Shown: positions 33,604-43,707 of the stretch, piece after piece
Layout of the letters: the number at the start of each line of letters is the position of its first letter
Position numbering within the stretch: the stretch's first letter is position 1
NCBI GenBank assembly: GCA_002494885.1
Contig: DACV01000007.1
Span: 432,001-496,000, forward strand
Direction of reading: 5' to 3'
Length of the DNA: 64,000 nt
DNA from: Methanobacterium sp. UBA44
GTDB lineage: Archaea > Methanobacteriota > Methanobacteria > Methanobacteriales > Methanobacteriaceae
Made by a program: the position numbers and the translations under genes
Notes under the pieces: generated by a model
Databases searched by the model: none
What the model was told of the DNA's origin: nothing
The model's input: only the letters and a program-made list of their open reading frames with translations

Positions 33604-35961
33604 GTGGCGCACAGACCTAAACCCAAAGAATTCAAAGATGATTTCTGGAAATCAAAAAATATAAACATCTCAATCGGCGATATAGTTGAAACGGAACAAA
33701 GAGAAGAAGCTCCTGAATCAATGGGGCCAACTCCAAAACCTAACGTGACTGATCTACGATCATGGGACATGAAGCTATTAAAAAGATACGAACCATTTTA
33801 TGCACCTTTCTGTGATATGTGCTGTCTATGTACATACGGAAAATGTGATTTAACAGGAGGTAAAAAAGGAGCCTGTGGTATTGACATAGAAGCCCAACAA
33901 GCAAGAACAGTTCTTCTGGCCTGTTGTATTGGAGCAGCAGCTCACTCAGCACACGCAAGGCATTTACTGGAATACCTTATAGAGAAAAAAGGTGCAGATT
34001 TCCCTCTAGATTTGGGAATGGATATAGATATTGAAGCTCCTATTATCCGAACAGTGATAGGTAAAGTACCTAAAGCGCTTGGTGACTTAAGAGAAGCCAT
34101 GGACTATATGGAAGAGCAAAACCTTCACCTTCTTTCATCTTGCCATACAGGTCAAGAAGGAAGTAGTGTTGATTTTGAATCTAAAGCATTCCAAGCAGGT
34201 TTAATGGATAATCTTGGAATGGAAATTGGGGATATCGCCCAAATAGTTGCCCTCAACCTCCCTAAAGGAGATCCTGATGCTCCTTTAGTAGAGCTGGGTA
34301 TGGGCTCAATTGATAGGGATAAACCTGTTGTTTTATGTATAGGGCATAATGTTTCTCCTGGTGCAGGGATTATTGATTATCTTGAAGATCAAGACCTTGA
34401 AGATGATGTAGAAGTATGTGGAATTTGCTGTGCTGCACTGGACATTACTCGTTACAATAAAAATGCAAAAGTAGTCGGACCAATCTCAAAACAACTTAAA
34501 TTCGTGAGAAGTGGAGTCGCAGATGTTATTGTTGTGGACGAGCAGTGTGTAAGGACAGATATTCTTGAAGAGGCCAAAAAGAACAAAGCTGCTGTAATTG
34601 CAACAACCGATAAAATATGTCTTGGATTCCCTGACATGACTGAGGAAGATTCAGATAAAATCGTTAAACAACTTGTTAATGATGAAGTTGAAGGGGTATT
34701 AATCCTTGATCCTGATAAGGTGGGAGAGATAGCAACACGGGTTGCCATGCAGATAGCAAAAGACCGTGAAGCGCTTAAATTACTGCCTGACCTGGATGAA
34801 ATCCAAGAAATGGCCAAAGAATGTACTGAATGTGGCTGGTGTCAAAGGGTTTGCCCAAACAGTCAACCAATGATGGATGCAGTGATTGGAGCAGCCGAAG
34901 GGGACTTTTCAGAATTCCAAAGATTATATGAAAATGATGTTTGTTATACATGCGGTAGATGTGAACAGGAATGCGAAAGAGATCTTCCATTGATGTCCAT
35001 GCTGACTAAGGTAGGCGAACATTACGTAAAAGATGAAAGATACAATATAAGAGCAGGAAGAGGGCCAGTTCAGGATGTTGAAATAAGACGTGTTGGTGCA
35101 CCACTCGTTTTAGGAGAAATACCAGGTGTAGTAGCATTTGTTGGATGTACAAACTACCCTGAAGGTGGAGAAGACGTAGCAAAGATGGCAGAAGAATTCT
35201 TGGAGAGAAATTACATCGTAATAGCCAGTGGATGTGGAGCCATGACCATTGGCGAATACCGTGATGAAGAAGGAAGAACTCTCTATGAAAGATATAGTGG
35301 AGACTTTGACGCTAAAGGATTGGTAAATGTAGGTTCATGTGTTTCCAACTCACATATAGCAGGTGCATGTATTAAAATCGCGAATATCTTCGCTAAAAAG
35401 CCTCTTGAAGGAAACTTTGAAGAAATAGCTGATTATATTTTAAACAGGGTTGGAGCATGTGGCGTAGCATGGGGAGCATATTCCCAGAAAGCTGCAGCAA
35501 TTGCAACAGGCGTAAACAGATGGGGAATACCCGTTGTTTTGGGTCCACACGGCTCTAAATACAGGCGTTTATTCCTTGGAAGGACTGATAAACAGGAAAC
35601 ATGGGACTTAAATGATCTCCGAACAGGAAAAGTTATAGAAGGAGAACCTGCACCAGAACACTTACTATATGCTGCTGAAAACAGAGAAGAAGCAACGGTT
35701 ATCATAGCAAAATTATGTCTCAGACCTAGTGATACCTCAAAAGGAAGACAAATTAAATTGAATCACTACATAGACCTGCATAAGAAGTATTTCGGTACAT
35801 TACCTGAAGACGTTTACAAATTCGTAAGAGTTGAAAAAGACATTCCTATAACCCATAAAAAAGAAGTTATGGACATGCTTGAGGAAAAAGGATGGGAACC
35901 AAGGGCTCTTCCACAGGAACCATCCACAATGAACTTTAGGGAAAAAGCAGAGGGGAAATGA
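33604..35961 (+). CDS. cdhA: ACDS complex CO dehydrogenase alpha subunit
   Basis: About 785 residues, the usual size of CdhA. It catalyses reversible CO2 reduction to CO at a nickel-iron-sulfur C-cluster. Visible features are the N-terminal cluster cysteines (CDMCCLCTYGKCDLTGGKKG), EAQQARTVLLACCIGAAAHS, and two ferredoxin-like [4Fe-4S] motifs, CTECGWCQRVCPNSQP and CYTCGRCEQECERDLP. Further C-cluster Cys lie in CGVAWGAY and GSCVSN. The GTG at 33604 fits the RBS; a TTG at 33592 is too close to it. First gene of a seven-gene operon. Confidence 0.98.
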   Translation: MAHRPKPKEFKDDFWKSKNINISIGDIVETEQREEAPESMGPTPKPNVTDLRSWDMKLLKRYEPFYAPFCDMCCLCTYGKCDLTGGKKGACGIDIEAQQARTVLLACCIGAAAHSAHARHLLEYLIEKKGADFPLDLGMDIDIEAPIIRTVIGKVPKALGDLREAMDYMEEQNLHLLSSCHTGQEGSSVDFESKAFQAGLMDNLGMEIGDIAQIVALNLPKGDPDAPLVELGMGSIDRDKPVVLCIGHNVSPGAGIIDYLEDQDLEDDVEVCGICCAALDITRYNKNAKVVGPISKQLKFVRSGVADVIVVDEQCVRTDILEEAKKNKAAVIATTDKICLGFPDMTEEDSDKIVKQLVNDEVEGVLILDPDKVGEIATRVAMQIAKDREALKLLPDLDEIQEMAKECTECGWCQRVCPNSQPMMDAVIGAAEGDFSEFQRLYENDVCYTCGRCEQECERDLPLMSMLTKVGEHYVKDERYNIRAGRGPVQDVEIRRVGAPLVLGEIPGVVAFVGCTNYPEGGEDVAKMAEEFLERNYIVIASGCGAMTIGEYRDEEGRTLYERYSGDFDAKGLVNVGSCVSNSHIAGACIKIANIFAKKPLEGNFEEIADYILNRVGACGVAWGAYSQKAAAIATGVNRWGIPVVLGPHGSKYRRLFLGRTDKQETWDLNDLRTGKVIEGEPAPEHLLYAAENREEATVIIAKLCLRPSDTSKGRQIKLNHYIDLHKKYFGTLPEDVYKFVRVEKDIPITHKKEVMDMLEEKGWEPRALPQEPSTMNFREKAEGK

Positions 35962-35977
35962 TCGCAGAGGTGATTGA

Positions 35978-36487
35978 ATGAACGAAAGAGTAATCCCATG
36001 GCAACCAACCGTTATAGCCGGGCCTAAACAAGCTTTACTTGTAACTCCAGAAACTGCACAAATGATGCTTCAAAAAGCAAAAAGACCATTGATGATAATA
36101 GGACCACTTATAAATAGCAGTCCTGTACAGGCACTTGCAACGAAGATTGCAGAAAGATGGAATATTCCAATTGTGAGTACTGGAGATGCATTTAAATCTC
36201 TAAATGAGGCAGGAATTTCCAGTCAATCTTATGGAGTAGTCGAAATTATAAATCTTCTTAAAGATCCAGACTGGAAAGGAGTAAATAATGAAGGGCAACA
36301 CGATTTAGTTGTTTTCATAGGTGTAATTTATTATATGGGTTCACAGGGACTTTCAACCCTAAAACATTTTGCACCTCACCTGAAAACTCTTACACTCTGC
36401 AAATTTTTCCATTCAAATGCAGACGCATCATTCCCTAACATGAAAGATGAGGAATGGATTAAGTATCTTGAAAAATTAGCAGAATAA
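35978..36487 (+). CDS. cdhB: ACDS complex epsilon subunit
   Basis: Protein of 169 residues of the CdhB family, which forms the alpha2epsilon2 CO dehydrogenase with CdhA. It starts 16 bp after cdhA (RBS AGAGGTGATTG) and includes LMIIGPLINSSPVQALATKI and a Rossmann-like DHS fold ending YLEKLAE. Family members may help CO or electron transfer; the precise role is not settled. Confidence 0.95.
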   Translation: MNERVIPWQPTVIAGPKQALLVTPETAQMMLQKAKRPLMIIGPLINSSPVQALATKIAERWNIPIVSTGDAFKSLNEAGISSQSYGVVEIINLLKDPDWKGVNNEGQHDLVVFIGVIYYMGSQGLSTLKHFAPHLKTLTLCKFFHSNADASFPNMKDEEWIKYLEKLAE

Positions 36488-36536
36488 GCTTTTTTTTATT
36501 TTAAATAATGAAAATCATAATCATGGAGGAAATTTA

Positions 36537-37925
36537 ATGTTTGAGGATATACCTGTAGATGTTAGTCCAATGTATGAAGGAGAACGGATAAGATCAGCAA
36601 ACATGTTTGTTGAACTTGCAGGTCCAAAATCTTCCGGTGCAGAACTCGTTCAAGTAGCAGAAGATGTTGAAGACGGAGCACTAGAAGTAGTAGGGCCAGA
36701 ACTATCCGAAATGACCGAAGGAGAAATCTATCCCTTTGGAATATCAGTAAAAATTCAGGGAGAAAAACTGGAAAAAGAGCTTGAAGGAGTTATAGAGCGA
36801 AGAATACACGAACTCTGTAATTACGTGAAAGGATTCATGCACTTAAACCAGAGAGACCAGATATGGTGCCGTGTAAGTAAAGAAGCTCTTGAAGCAGGTT
36901 TTAATCTTGAGCACCTTGCCAATGCACTTTCTATTCTTCTTAAAGAGGAATTCCCTATAATAGAGAAAATATCTGTAAGCATTTTTACAGAAGAAAGTGA
37001 AGTAGAATCATTCCTTGAAACAGCAAGAGCAACATATGAAGTTCGTGATGCAAGAGCCAGAGAATTAAGCGATGAAGATGTCGATGTATTTTACGGTTGC
37101 GTAATGTGTCAATCATTTGCACCAAGCCATGTTTGTATTGTCACACCAGATAGAACAGCACTATGTGGAGCTATAAATTGGTTTGACTGCAGAGCAGCGG
37201 CCAAAATGGATCCTGATGGCCCTATATTTGAAGTAACAAAAGGTGAAGTTTTAGATAATATTAAAGGTGAATACAGTGATGTAAATGTCATGATATCTGA
37301 AAAATCACAGGGAGTTACGGATAGAGTATATTTACACAGTGTATTTGAATATCCACATACTTCATGTGGATGTTTTGAAGCTGTGGCATTTTATATTCCA
37401 GAACTTGATGGAATTGGAATTGTAGATCGTGATTTTAGAGGAGAAACTCCACTTGGAATACCATTCTCAGCCATGGCAGGACAGTGTTCTGGTGGAAAAC
37501 AGGTGGAAGGATTCACAGGGCTCAGTATGGAATATATGAGATCACCCAAGTTTTTACAAGCAGACGGAGGATATGAAAGAATTATCTGGTTACCCAAGGA
37601 GATAAAAGACTCTCTCGTAGAATTTATTCCAGAAGAAGTAATTGGAAAAATTCCAACTGAAGAAGATGCAGGAAGTATTAAAGAGATCAGGAAGTTCCTA
37701 AGGGAGAATGAACATCCCATAATGGATAGATTAAAACAGGCCAAAGAGGAAGTAGAAGAACCTGAAACAGCTGAAGAAGTTTCAGAGGAAGCCGAAATGA
37801 CAGTTGCACCTATGACCCAGGTCGCTTATGCTCCAGAACTTTCAATGCCTGCAGGCGGAGGAGTAAGAATAATTCTGAAAAACGCCAAAGTCTATGCTGA
37901 AAAAGTAATAATCAAGAGAAAATAG
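36537..37925 (+). CDS. cdhC: ACDS complex acetyl-CoA synthase beta subunit
   Basis: Protein of 462 residues that joins CO, methyl-cobamide and CoA to acetyl-CoA on the nickel-iron-sulfur A-cluster. Cluster ligands are visible as YGCVMCQSFAPSHVC, LCGAINWFDCRAAAKMDPDG and HTSCGCFEA. The archaeal enzyme lacks the N-terminal CODH-binding domain of bacterial AcsB, as here. The C-terminal 80 residues include a Glu-rich linker (EEVEEPETAEEVSEEAE). It is preceded by GGAGG. Confidence 0.98.
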   Translation: MFEDIPVDVSPMYEGERIRSANMFVELAGPKSSGAELVQVAEDVEDGALEVVGPELSEMTEGEIYPFGISVKIQGEKLEKELEGVIERRIHELCNYVKGFMHLNQRDQIWCRVSKEALEAGFNLEHLANALSILLKEEFPIIEKISVSIFTEESEVESFLETARATYEVRDARARELSDEDVDVFYGCVMCQSFAPSHVCIVTPDRTALCGAINWFDCRAAAKMDPDGPIFEVTKGEVLDNIKGEYSDVNVMISEKSQGVTDRVYLHSVFEYPHTSCGCFEAVAFYIPELDGIGIVDRDFRGETPLGIPFSAMAGQCSGGKQVEGFTGLSMEYMRSPKFLQADGGYERIIWLPKEIKDSLVEFIPEEVIGKIPTEEDAGSIKEIRKFLRENEHPIMDRLKQAKEEVEEPETAEEVSEEAEMTVAPMTQVAYAPELSMPAGGGVRIILKNAKVYAEKVIIKRK

Positions 37926-37943
37926 AATAATTGGGGTAAATTA

Positions 37944-38699
37944 GTGATAATAGCAGTAAGCGGGAAAGGAGGAACAGGAAAAACCCTTGTATCCTCTCTT
38001 TTAATCAAATCTTTAACAGGCAGCGGTAAGGACATACTGGCAATAGACGCAGACCCAGACTCAAACCTACCAGAAGCACTTGGAATAGATGTAGATCGCA
38101 CAGTTGGCGACGTTAGAGAAGAACTCAAAAAAGACACTGCAGCAGGTAAAATTCCATCAGGAGCAAACAAATGGGACATACTTGATTACAAAATCATGGA
38201 ATCTGTAATGGAAACTCCCGAATTTGATCTTCTTGTAATGGGAAGGCCTGAGGGAAGCGGATGCTACTGTGCTGTAAATAATATGCTTCGAAAGATTATT
38301 GAAACCCTCTCATCAAATTATGATATTATAGTGATTGATACCGAAGCGGGCCTTGAACATCTAAGCAGAAGAACAACCCAGAATGTTGATATGATGCTTG
38401 TAGTAACAGATACATCAAAAAGAGGTATTCTAACAGCTCAAAGAATAGGCGAACTATCCAGAGAACTTGACATAAGCTTTAAAGAAATTCATCTGATTGT
38501 TAATCGTGTTAAACCAGGGAAAGAAGATGAAGTACTTAAAAAAGTAAATGAAACTGGATTAAATGTCATTGGAACAATATATGAAGACGAAATTGTTTCC
38601 CAGTATGACCTGGAAGGAAACTCGTTGATTGGTCTTCCGGATAATTCCAATGCAAATACTGCTATATCTAAAATTATCAAAAATTTAAACTTAAAATAG
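37944..38699 (+). CDS. cooC: CooC-like nickel-insertion ATPase
   Basis: MinD/CooC-type ATPase of 251 residues. The deviant Walker A motif VSGKGGTGKTLVSS is at the N-terminus. AIDADPDSNLPEALGI follows, then GCYCAVNNML with the CxC pair used by CooC dimers to bind nickel, and VIDTEAGLEHLSRRT. It matures the nickel clusters of CO dehydrogenase or acetyl-CoA synthase. GTG start at 37944. It lies between cdhC and cdhD in the ACDS operon. Confidence 0.93.
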   Translation: MIIAVSGKGGTGKTLVSSLLIKSLTGSGKDILAIDADPDSNLPEALGIDVDRTVGDVREELKKDTAAGKIPSGANKWDILDYKIMESVMETPEFDLLVMGRPEGSGCYCAVNNMLRKIIETLSSNYDIIVIDTEAGLEHLSRRTTQNVDMMLVVTDTSKRGILTAQRIGELSRELDISFKEIHLIVNRVKPGKEDEVLKKVNETGLNVIGTIYEDEIVSQYDLEGNSLIGLPDNSNANTAISKIIKNLNLK

Positions 38700-38719
38700 A
38701 TTTAAAAGGATGTGGGTTT

Positions 38720-39883
38720 ATGGATAAAATGACACAACTTCTTAAACTGCTTGAAAATACGGATACCATAGAATTAAATGAGTTCAGGATGGATTTTGAA
38801 GAACTTGAACTCAATATAATGCCTGCAATCCAGCAAGTTGTTCAAACTGCTCAAAGGCAAGCTCAACAAGCGGAGATTGTAAGAGAAGCCATACTGGCTG
38901 AAGAATTTAAACCACCAATTCATGACTACCCTGGTGAGGTAGCAGAGGTTCAACTTGGGGCTGGAACAAGAAAACCTGTATTTTTAGGGGGACAAAAAAC
39001 ACTATACAGATTTGAAGAGCCGCAACCAAACCCTCCGGTTGTAACATTTGATGTTTTCGATATACCAATGCCTGGATTACCAAGGCCAATTCGAGAACAC
39101 TTTGAAGATGTAATGGAACATCCGGGAGACTGGGCTAAAAAGGCTGTGAAAGATTTCGGTGCAAATATGGTAACAATACACCTCATTGGAACTGGCCCAA
39201 AGGTTATGGATAAAACTCCTCAACAGGCAGCAGCAGATATTGAAGAAGTTTTACAGGCTGTAGATGTACCTCTGGTAATAGGAGGATCAGGTGACCCTCA
39301 AAAAGACCCGGTAGTGCTTGAAGCTGCTGCAGCAGCCGCAGAAGATGAAAGATGTCTTCTTGCATCAGCAAATCTTGATCTTGACTACAGAAAAGTAGCA
39401 AAAGCTGCAGTAGATTACAATCATGCCGTTCTTTCATGGGCAATTACAGATATAAACATGCAGAAAACTCTTAACAAGTACCTTATGAAGGAAGGATTAA
39501 CTCAGAAGGACATAGTAATGGATCCTACTACCTGTGCGCTTGGTTACGGAATTGAATTTTCAATTGATGTTATAACCAGAACAAGACTCGCAGCGCTTAA
39601 GGGAGACTCAGATTTACAGATGCCAATGTCTTCAGGAACAACCAATGCATGGGGTTCTCGTGAAGCATGGATGAAAAAAGATGAATGGGGACCAACCGAT
39701 TACAGAGGTCCAATCTGGGAAATTGTAACCGGACTTACAATGATGCTCTGTGGTGTTGATATATTTATGATGCTTCACCCACAGTCAGTAAAAATGCTAA
39801 GAGAAATTGGAGAAACATTTACAAAAGAATATATGACCTCAGAAGTTCCTGATATCTCAAACTGGGTCACACAACTTGAATGA
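38720..39883 (+). CDS. cdhD: ACDS complex corrinoid iron-sulfur protein delta subunit
   Basis: Protein of 387 residues. The TIM-barrel core is of the methyltetrahydropterin-binding type (PVFLGGQKTLYRFEEPQPNP, then VTIHLIGTGPK, PLVIGGSGDPQKDP, MDPTTCALGYGIEFSID). It is the small half of the archaeal corrinoid iron-sulfur protein that accepts methyl groups from methyl-H4MPT with CdhE. The first 70 residues are helical and Gln-rich. It starts 20 bp after cooC. Confidence 0.97.
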   Translation: MDKMTQLLKLLENTDTIELNEFRMDFEELELNIMPAIQQVVQTAQRQAQQAEIVREAILAEEFKPPIHDYPGEVAEVQLGAGTRKPVFLGGQKTLYRFEEPQPNPPVVTFDVFDIPMPGLPRPIREHFEDVMEHPGDWAKKAVKDFGANMVTIHLIGTGPKVMDKTPQQAAADIEEVLQAVDVPLVIGGSGDPQKDPVVLEAAAAAAEDERCLLASANLDLDYRKVAKAAVDYNHAVLSWAITDINMQKTLNKYLMKEGLTQKDIVMDPTTCALGYGIEFSIDVITRTRLAALKGDSDLQMPMSSGTTNAWGSREAWMKKDEWGPTDYRGPIWEIVTGLTMMLCGVDIFMMLHPQSVKMLREIGETFTKEYMTSEVPDISNWVTQLE

Positions 39884-39896
39884 AGGAGGTTAAAAT

Positions 39897-41270
39897 ATGG
39901 CCGTTACTGCAATGGATGTTTACAGATTACTTCCAAAAACAAACTGTGCAAAATGTGGAGAGGCATCATGTATGGCTTTTGCCACCAAACTCTCAGAAAA
40001 GGAAATTGATCTTGAATTATGTACACAGCTTGCAGCAGATGAAATGGATAAGCTTGTAGATTTACTTGCTCCTGCTGTAAATGAAATAACAATAGGTAAA
40101 GGTGATAAAGCCATTCTTGTTGGCGGAGATGAAGTTCTTTACCGTTATGAATTAACCTATTATAACCCAACGCCACTGGTGATTGATATAAGCGACGATA
40201 TAGATGAAGCCGCTTTTGATGAGAGAGTTAAAAAAATAGAAGATACTCAATTTGAAAGAACAGGAGAACTACTTACACTTGATGCTATTGCACTCAGAAA
40301 TAAGTCAGGAAATGCTTCAAAATTCAAAGAAGCAGCAGAAAAACTGAAAAATTCCAGTCTAGCACTGGTATTATGTTCTTTTGATGCTGATGCTATGAAA
40401 GCAGCTTTAGAATCTGTTGGGGATGAGCACCCATTAATTTATGGTGCAACAGAAAATAACATTGAACAGATGGCATCATTAGCACTGGAATACGACTGTC
40501 CAATCGCACTCTTTGTTCCAAACGACCTTGAAAAAATGAAAGAACTTTCAAGGACATTAAGAAATAAAGGAATCACCGACATTGTTCTTGATCCTGGTAC
40601 ATATGTAGATGCTGGAATTGGAGATACTTTAGATGATTTCGTCATGATAAGGAGACTTGCTATAGAAGAAAGAGATGAAGATTTCAGATTCCCTATTTTA
40701 GGAATTCCAGCACTTACATGGCTAAACAGTGATGAAGATGAAGTCAATACTGCCATAAAAGAGGCCACAATCGCAGCTACACTCATAAATAAGTATGCTG
40801 ACATGATGATAATCCATGGTACCGAAATATGGGAGTTAATACCTGTTTTAACTTTAAGGCAGAGCTTATACACTGATCCAAGGAAACCTCAAGCAGTTGA
40901 TGCAGGAGTATATGAATTTGGTGAAGCAAATGAAGATTCACCAGTTGCTCTAACCACAAACTTTGCTCTTACCTACTACACTGTTGAAGGAGATTTAAAA
41001 TCCGGAAAAGCAAATTGCTACCTTCTCGTACTTGACACAGAAGGAAGAGCTGTTGATGTATCAGTTGCTGGTAGTCAATTCAATGGAAAAGCTGTAGCGG
41101 ACTTAATAAAAGATACTGGAATTGAGGACAAAGTAAAAGCCAGGAAAATGGTAATTCCAGGACTTGGAGCTCCAGTAAGCGGCGAGATCGAAGATGATAG
41201 CGGATGGGAAGTTGTTGTTGGGCCAAGAGATTCATCAGCACTTGCAGATTTCCTTAGAGAAAAAGTATAG
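39897..41270 (+). CDS. cdhE: ACDS complex corrinoid iron-sulfur protein gamma subunit
   Basis: Protein of 457 residues. The N-terminal [4Fe-4S] domain is NCAKCGEASCMAFATKLSEK followed by ELCTQ, which supplies four Cys. A TIM barrel follows (LVGGDEVLYRYELTYYNPTP, VLDPGTYV). The C-terminal region (about 330-457) is the corrinoid-binding domain. It carries the methyl-cobamide of the complex. GAAGGAGG precedes the ATG. Confidence 0.97.
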   Translation: MAVTAMDVYRLLPKTNCAKCGEASCMAFATKLSEKEIDLELCTQLAADEMDKLVDLLAPAVNEITIGKGDKAILVGGDEVLYRYELTYYNPTPLVIDISDDIDEAAFDERVKKIEDTQFERTGELLTLDAIALRNKSGNASKFKEAAEKLKNSSLALVLCSFDADAMKAALESVGDEHPLIYGATENNIEQMASLALEYDCPIALFVPNDLEKMKELSRTLRNKGITDIVLDPGTYVDAGIGDTLDDFVMIRRLAIEERDEDFRFPILGIPALTWLNSDEDEVNTAIKEATIAATLINKYADMMIIHGTEIWELIPVLTLRQSLYTDPRKPQAVDAGVYEFGEANEDSPVALTTNFALTYYTVEGDLKSGKANCYLLVLDTEGRAVDVSVAGSQFNGKAVADLIKDTGIEDKVKARKMVIPGLGAPVSGEIEDDSGWEVVVGPRDSSALADFLREKV

Positions 41271-41287
41271 AGAATTGAGGGATAACT

Positions 41288-41755
41288 ATGAAAACATTGA
41301 TGGTAATAGACCCGAGAATGTGTTCAGAATGCAAGGACTGTATTACAGCATGTGAAAAGGAACATGGAACAGCAAGAGCAAAAAAAAGCAGTTCTATTCC
41401 AATTTTTTGCCTGCAATGTCACCCAGATAAAGCCCCTTGCGCACGAATATGCCCAACAGGAGCCATACAGGAGGAAAATGGTTCACTTAAAGTTAATGAG
41501 GATGCATGTATTCTCTGCAGACTCTGCCTGATTGCTTGTCCAATAGGAATTATAGCAATTGATGAAGACAAAAAATCAGCGCAAAAATGCACATTATGCA
41601 TGGAAACCGATGGAATCCTACCAGCTTGTGTTGAAGCTTGTAAAGACAATGTCTTAAAGGTATTTTCAATTAAAGAACTTGAAGAACTAAAAAAAGATAT
41701 ATCCTTTGCTGAAATTTTGAGCGAAACACTTAAAGCATCGAAAGATAATTATTAG
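41288..41755 (+). CDS. Ferredoxin-type 4Fe-4S protein of the ACDS operon
   Basis: Protein of 155 residues of the CooF/HycB type with four cysteine clusters: CSECKDCITAC, CLQCHPDKAPCARICPTGAI, CILCRLCLIACPIG and CTLCMET...CVEAC. It probably carries electrons between CO dehydrogenase and its donors. It lies 18 bp behind cdhE and is the last gene of the operon. Similar proteins (PorE and PorF) occur beside Por in this window. Confidence 0.93.
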   Translation: MKTLMVIDPRMCSECKDCITACEKEHGTARAKKSSSIPIFCLQCHPDKAPCARICPTGAIQEENGSLKVNEDACILCRLCLIACPIGIIAIDEDKKSAQKCTLCMETDGILPACVEACKDNVLKVFSIKELEELKKDISFAEILSETLKASKDNY

Positions 41756-41821
41756 TGATATTTAGACCAAAAATCAGCGGAAAAATTCTAAAGGTAAGTT
41801 CTAATGGGCTTAATTCCTTAT

Positions 41822-42361
41822 TTATTTTTTAATAATTATTTTTCCATTAATAATGCAAATCCCTTCATTTTCCAGTATTTCTTTTTTCATTTCTGTACCT
41901 CCAAAGAATCCTCCAACTTTTAAATCGGATTTTACTACTCTATGGCACGGGATAATTATAGGAAGCGGATTTTTACCGATTGCTGTCCCGACAGCCCTGT
42001 AAGCTTTTGAGTCTATTGCCTCTGAAATTTGTTTATAAGTTCTAACTTCTCCATATGGAATTTCTACAACTTCATGGAGGACATCCTTTTGAAAATCGCC
42101 TTTTAATTCATGAACAATGAATTTATCCTTAAATGAAACTCTTTCTCCATGATATGCCCTACAAACTGATTCTGCAAGGCCTTGATATTCATCCGATAGT
42201 TGGAAAGATGAAAAACTATCTGAAATTTCAGCTATAGCTTCTTTTTCGGTAAGTTTTGGCAAAATAGTTTTTATAATCTTTCCATTTTTAACAGCAACCG
42301 CAAAATAGAGTTTTTCATGATTACAGGTTGAAATAACAATTTTTTCACTGATAAATATCAC
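41822..42361 (-). CDS. ogt: Methylated-DNA-protein cysteine S-methyltransferase
   Basis: DNA repair protein of 179 residues. The active-site motif is IIPCHRVVKSDLKVGGFFGG, and the recognition helix region is IPYGEVRTYKQISEAI with the Arg finger at YRAVGTAIGKNP. It removes alkyl groups from O6-guanine in a single-use reaction on its Cys. The N-terminal half (1-80) is divergent, as usual for archaeal Ogt. A CCCCGG stretch lies just upstream. Confidence 0.96.
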   Translation of the reverse strand: MIFISEKIVISTCNHEKLYFAVAVKNGKIIKTILPKLTEKEAIAEISDSFSSFQLSDEYQGLAESVCRAYHGERVSFKDKFIVHELKGDFQKDVLHEVVEIPYGEVRTYKQISEAIDSKAYRAVGTAIGKNPLPIIIPCHRVVKSDLKVGGFFGGTEMKKEILENEGICIINGKIIIKK

Positions 42362-42381
42362 CCCCGGTGTTTATTAAATGA

Positions 42382-43707
42382 TTATAAAGAGCTACTGTAA
42401 TTAGATATTTTAAAGCTATCGATTATAGTTTCCATATCATCTTCTGCTTCGCTGAAATAATTTCTTTCTCCAGAAAACCATAAGCTAAACATCATCTCAT
42501 CCCTTTTAAACGATACAATCATGGTTCTGTTAACAGAACCGGGCTGTAAGCTATCGCCAGTAATCTTATAAACATCCATTTTATCAATTTTTTCACTTTT
42601 TTTAGAGATAATTTTATTATCCTGAATCAAAAAAACTTCATCTATTATCTCTCTGAACTCTTCTGATGTTAAGCCGCCTAATTCAGAATTTCTATTTATA
42701 AAAAATTTAACATTATCTTCAAAACTTCCAATTACTATCTTTCTTGCTTCAGTAGTGGACATTATTTCCCATGAATCGGGATATTCAAATGATATTTCTC
42801 CATTATCAAAATTAATCATTTTAATGTCAGATTTAATTTTTTTGAGGGCTTTTTTAGCTTTTGTTCTTACAAAGATATAGGGATCTTTTAGTGCTAATTT
42901 GAGAGGTTCTACAGCCATTTCATCCCCGATATTACCAAGTGCCTCAGCTACCTTTCCTCTCACATATTTGTTTCTATCCTTTTCTTCGCCTACAAGAGCA
43001 TTAATTAACGTTCCAAGGGCTTTATTATTTCCAATATTACCCAGAACAGTTGCAGCAACTCCTCGCAGATGCCAATCTCCAATTACAAATATATAAATAA
43101 GGGGCTCAACAGCATCATCTCCCATTTTACCGAGGGCATTGATCGCCTTTAATCTTACATCTCTATCTTCATCCACCAAACTCTGAATTAATGGTTCCAG
43201 AGCTTTTTCATCTCCAATATTGCCCAGGGCCTCTGCTGCGTATTTTCTAACATGCCAATCCTCATCATCCAGTGCTTCGATCAAACTATCTACAGCTCTT
43301 TCATCCATTATTCTTCCCAGTGAAGTAACTGCGAATCTCCTTACAGTCCATCTATCGTCATTTAAAGCATAGATTAGTGGAACAACAGCACTTTTATCTC
43401 CAATATTACCCAAAGCCCATGCAGCCTTCCATCTTACTTCTTCATCTTTATCATTTAAGGCTTCAATTAATGGGATTATAGCTTCTTTATCATTTAATAA
43501 TCCCAAAGCTTCAGCTGCATTTTCTCTGACTGAGCCCATAATCGCGTATTTATCCTGCCATTCCTCATATTTTAATGTATGAATTAACGGTAAAAGCGCC
43601 CTAATATCTTTCATTCTTTTAAGGGCAATTACTGCTTCCTTCCTCACTATACAATCACGATGATCAAGAGCATTTATTAAACCTTCAATATCCCTGTTCA
43701 TTTCCAT
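42382..43707 (-). CDS. HEAT-repeat protein with C-terminal PsbP-like domain
   Basis: Protein of 441 residues. Residues 1-295 are about nine HEAT repeats of the PBS-lyase type (typical unit EVRWKAAWALGNIGDKSAVV). The C-terminal 135 residues form a separate domain, NGEISFEYPDSWEIM...MISF...METIIDSFKI, that resembles the lipoprotein at 22.1 kb. HEAT arrays act in protein docking. No signal peptide is visible, so it is probably cytoplasmic. The frame stays open for about 33 codons upstream (includes GVGPDIELMEMNRDIEGL) without a standard start, so the true N-terminus may be longer. Confidence 0.8.
   Translation of the reverse strand: MEMNRDIEGLINALDHRDCIVRKEAVIALKRMKDIRALLPLIHTLKYEEWQDKYAIMGSVRENAAEALGLLNDKEAIIPLIEALNDKDEEVRWKAAWALGNIGDKSAVVPLIYALNDDRWTVRRFAVTSLGRIMDERAVDSLIEALDDEDWHVRKYAAEALGNIGDEKALEPLIQSLVDEDRDVRLKAINALGKMGDDAVEPLIYIFVIGDWHLRGVAATVLGNIGNNKALGTLINALVGEEKDRNKYVRGKVAEALGNIGDEMAVEPLKLALKDPYIFVRTKAKKALKKIKSDIKMINFDNGEISFEYPDSWEIMSTTEARKIVIGSFEDNVKFFINRNSELGGLTSEEFREIIDEVFLIQDNKIISKKSEKIDKMDVYKITGDSLQPGSVNRTMIVSFKRDEMMFSLWFSGERNYFSEAEDDMETIIDSFKISNYSSSL

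Noticed and set aside
41756..41821. Strong terminator after the ACDS operon
   Set aside because: T-rich stretch is present but no stem or clear oligo-T run distinguishes it from surrounding AT-rich sequence.
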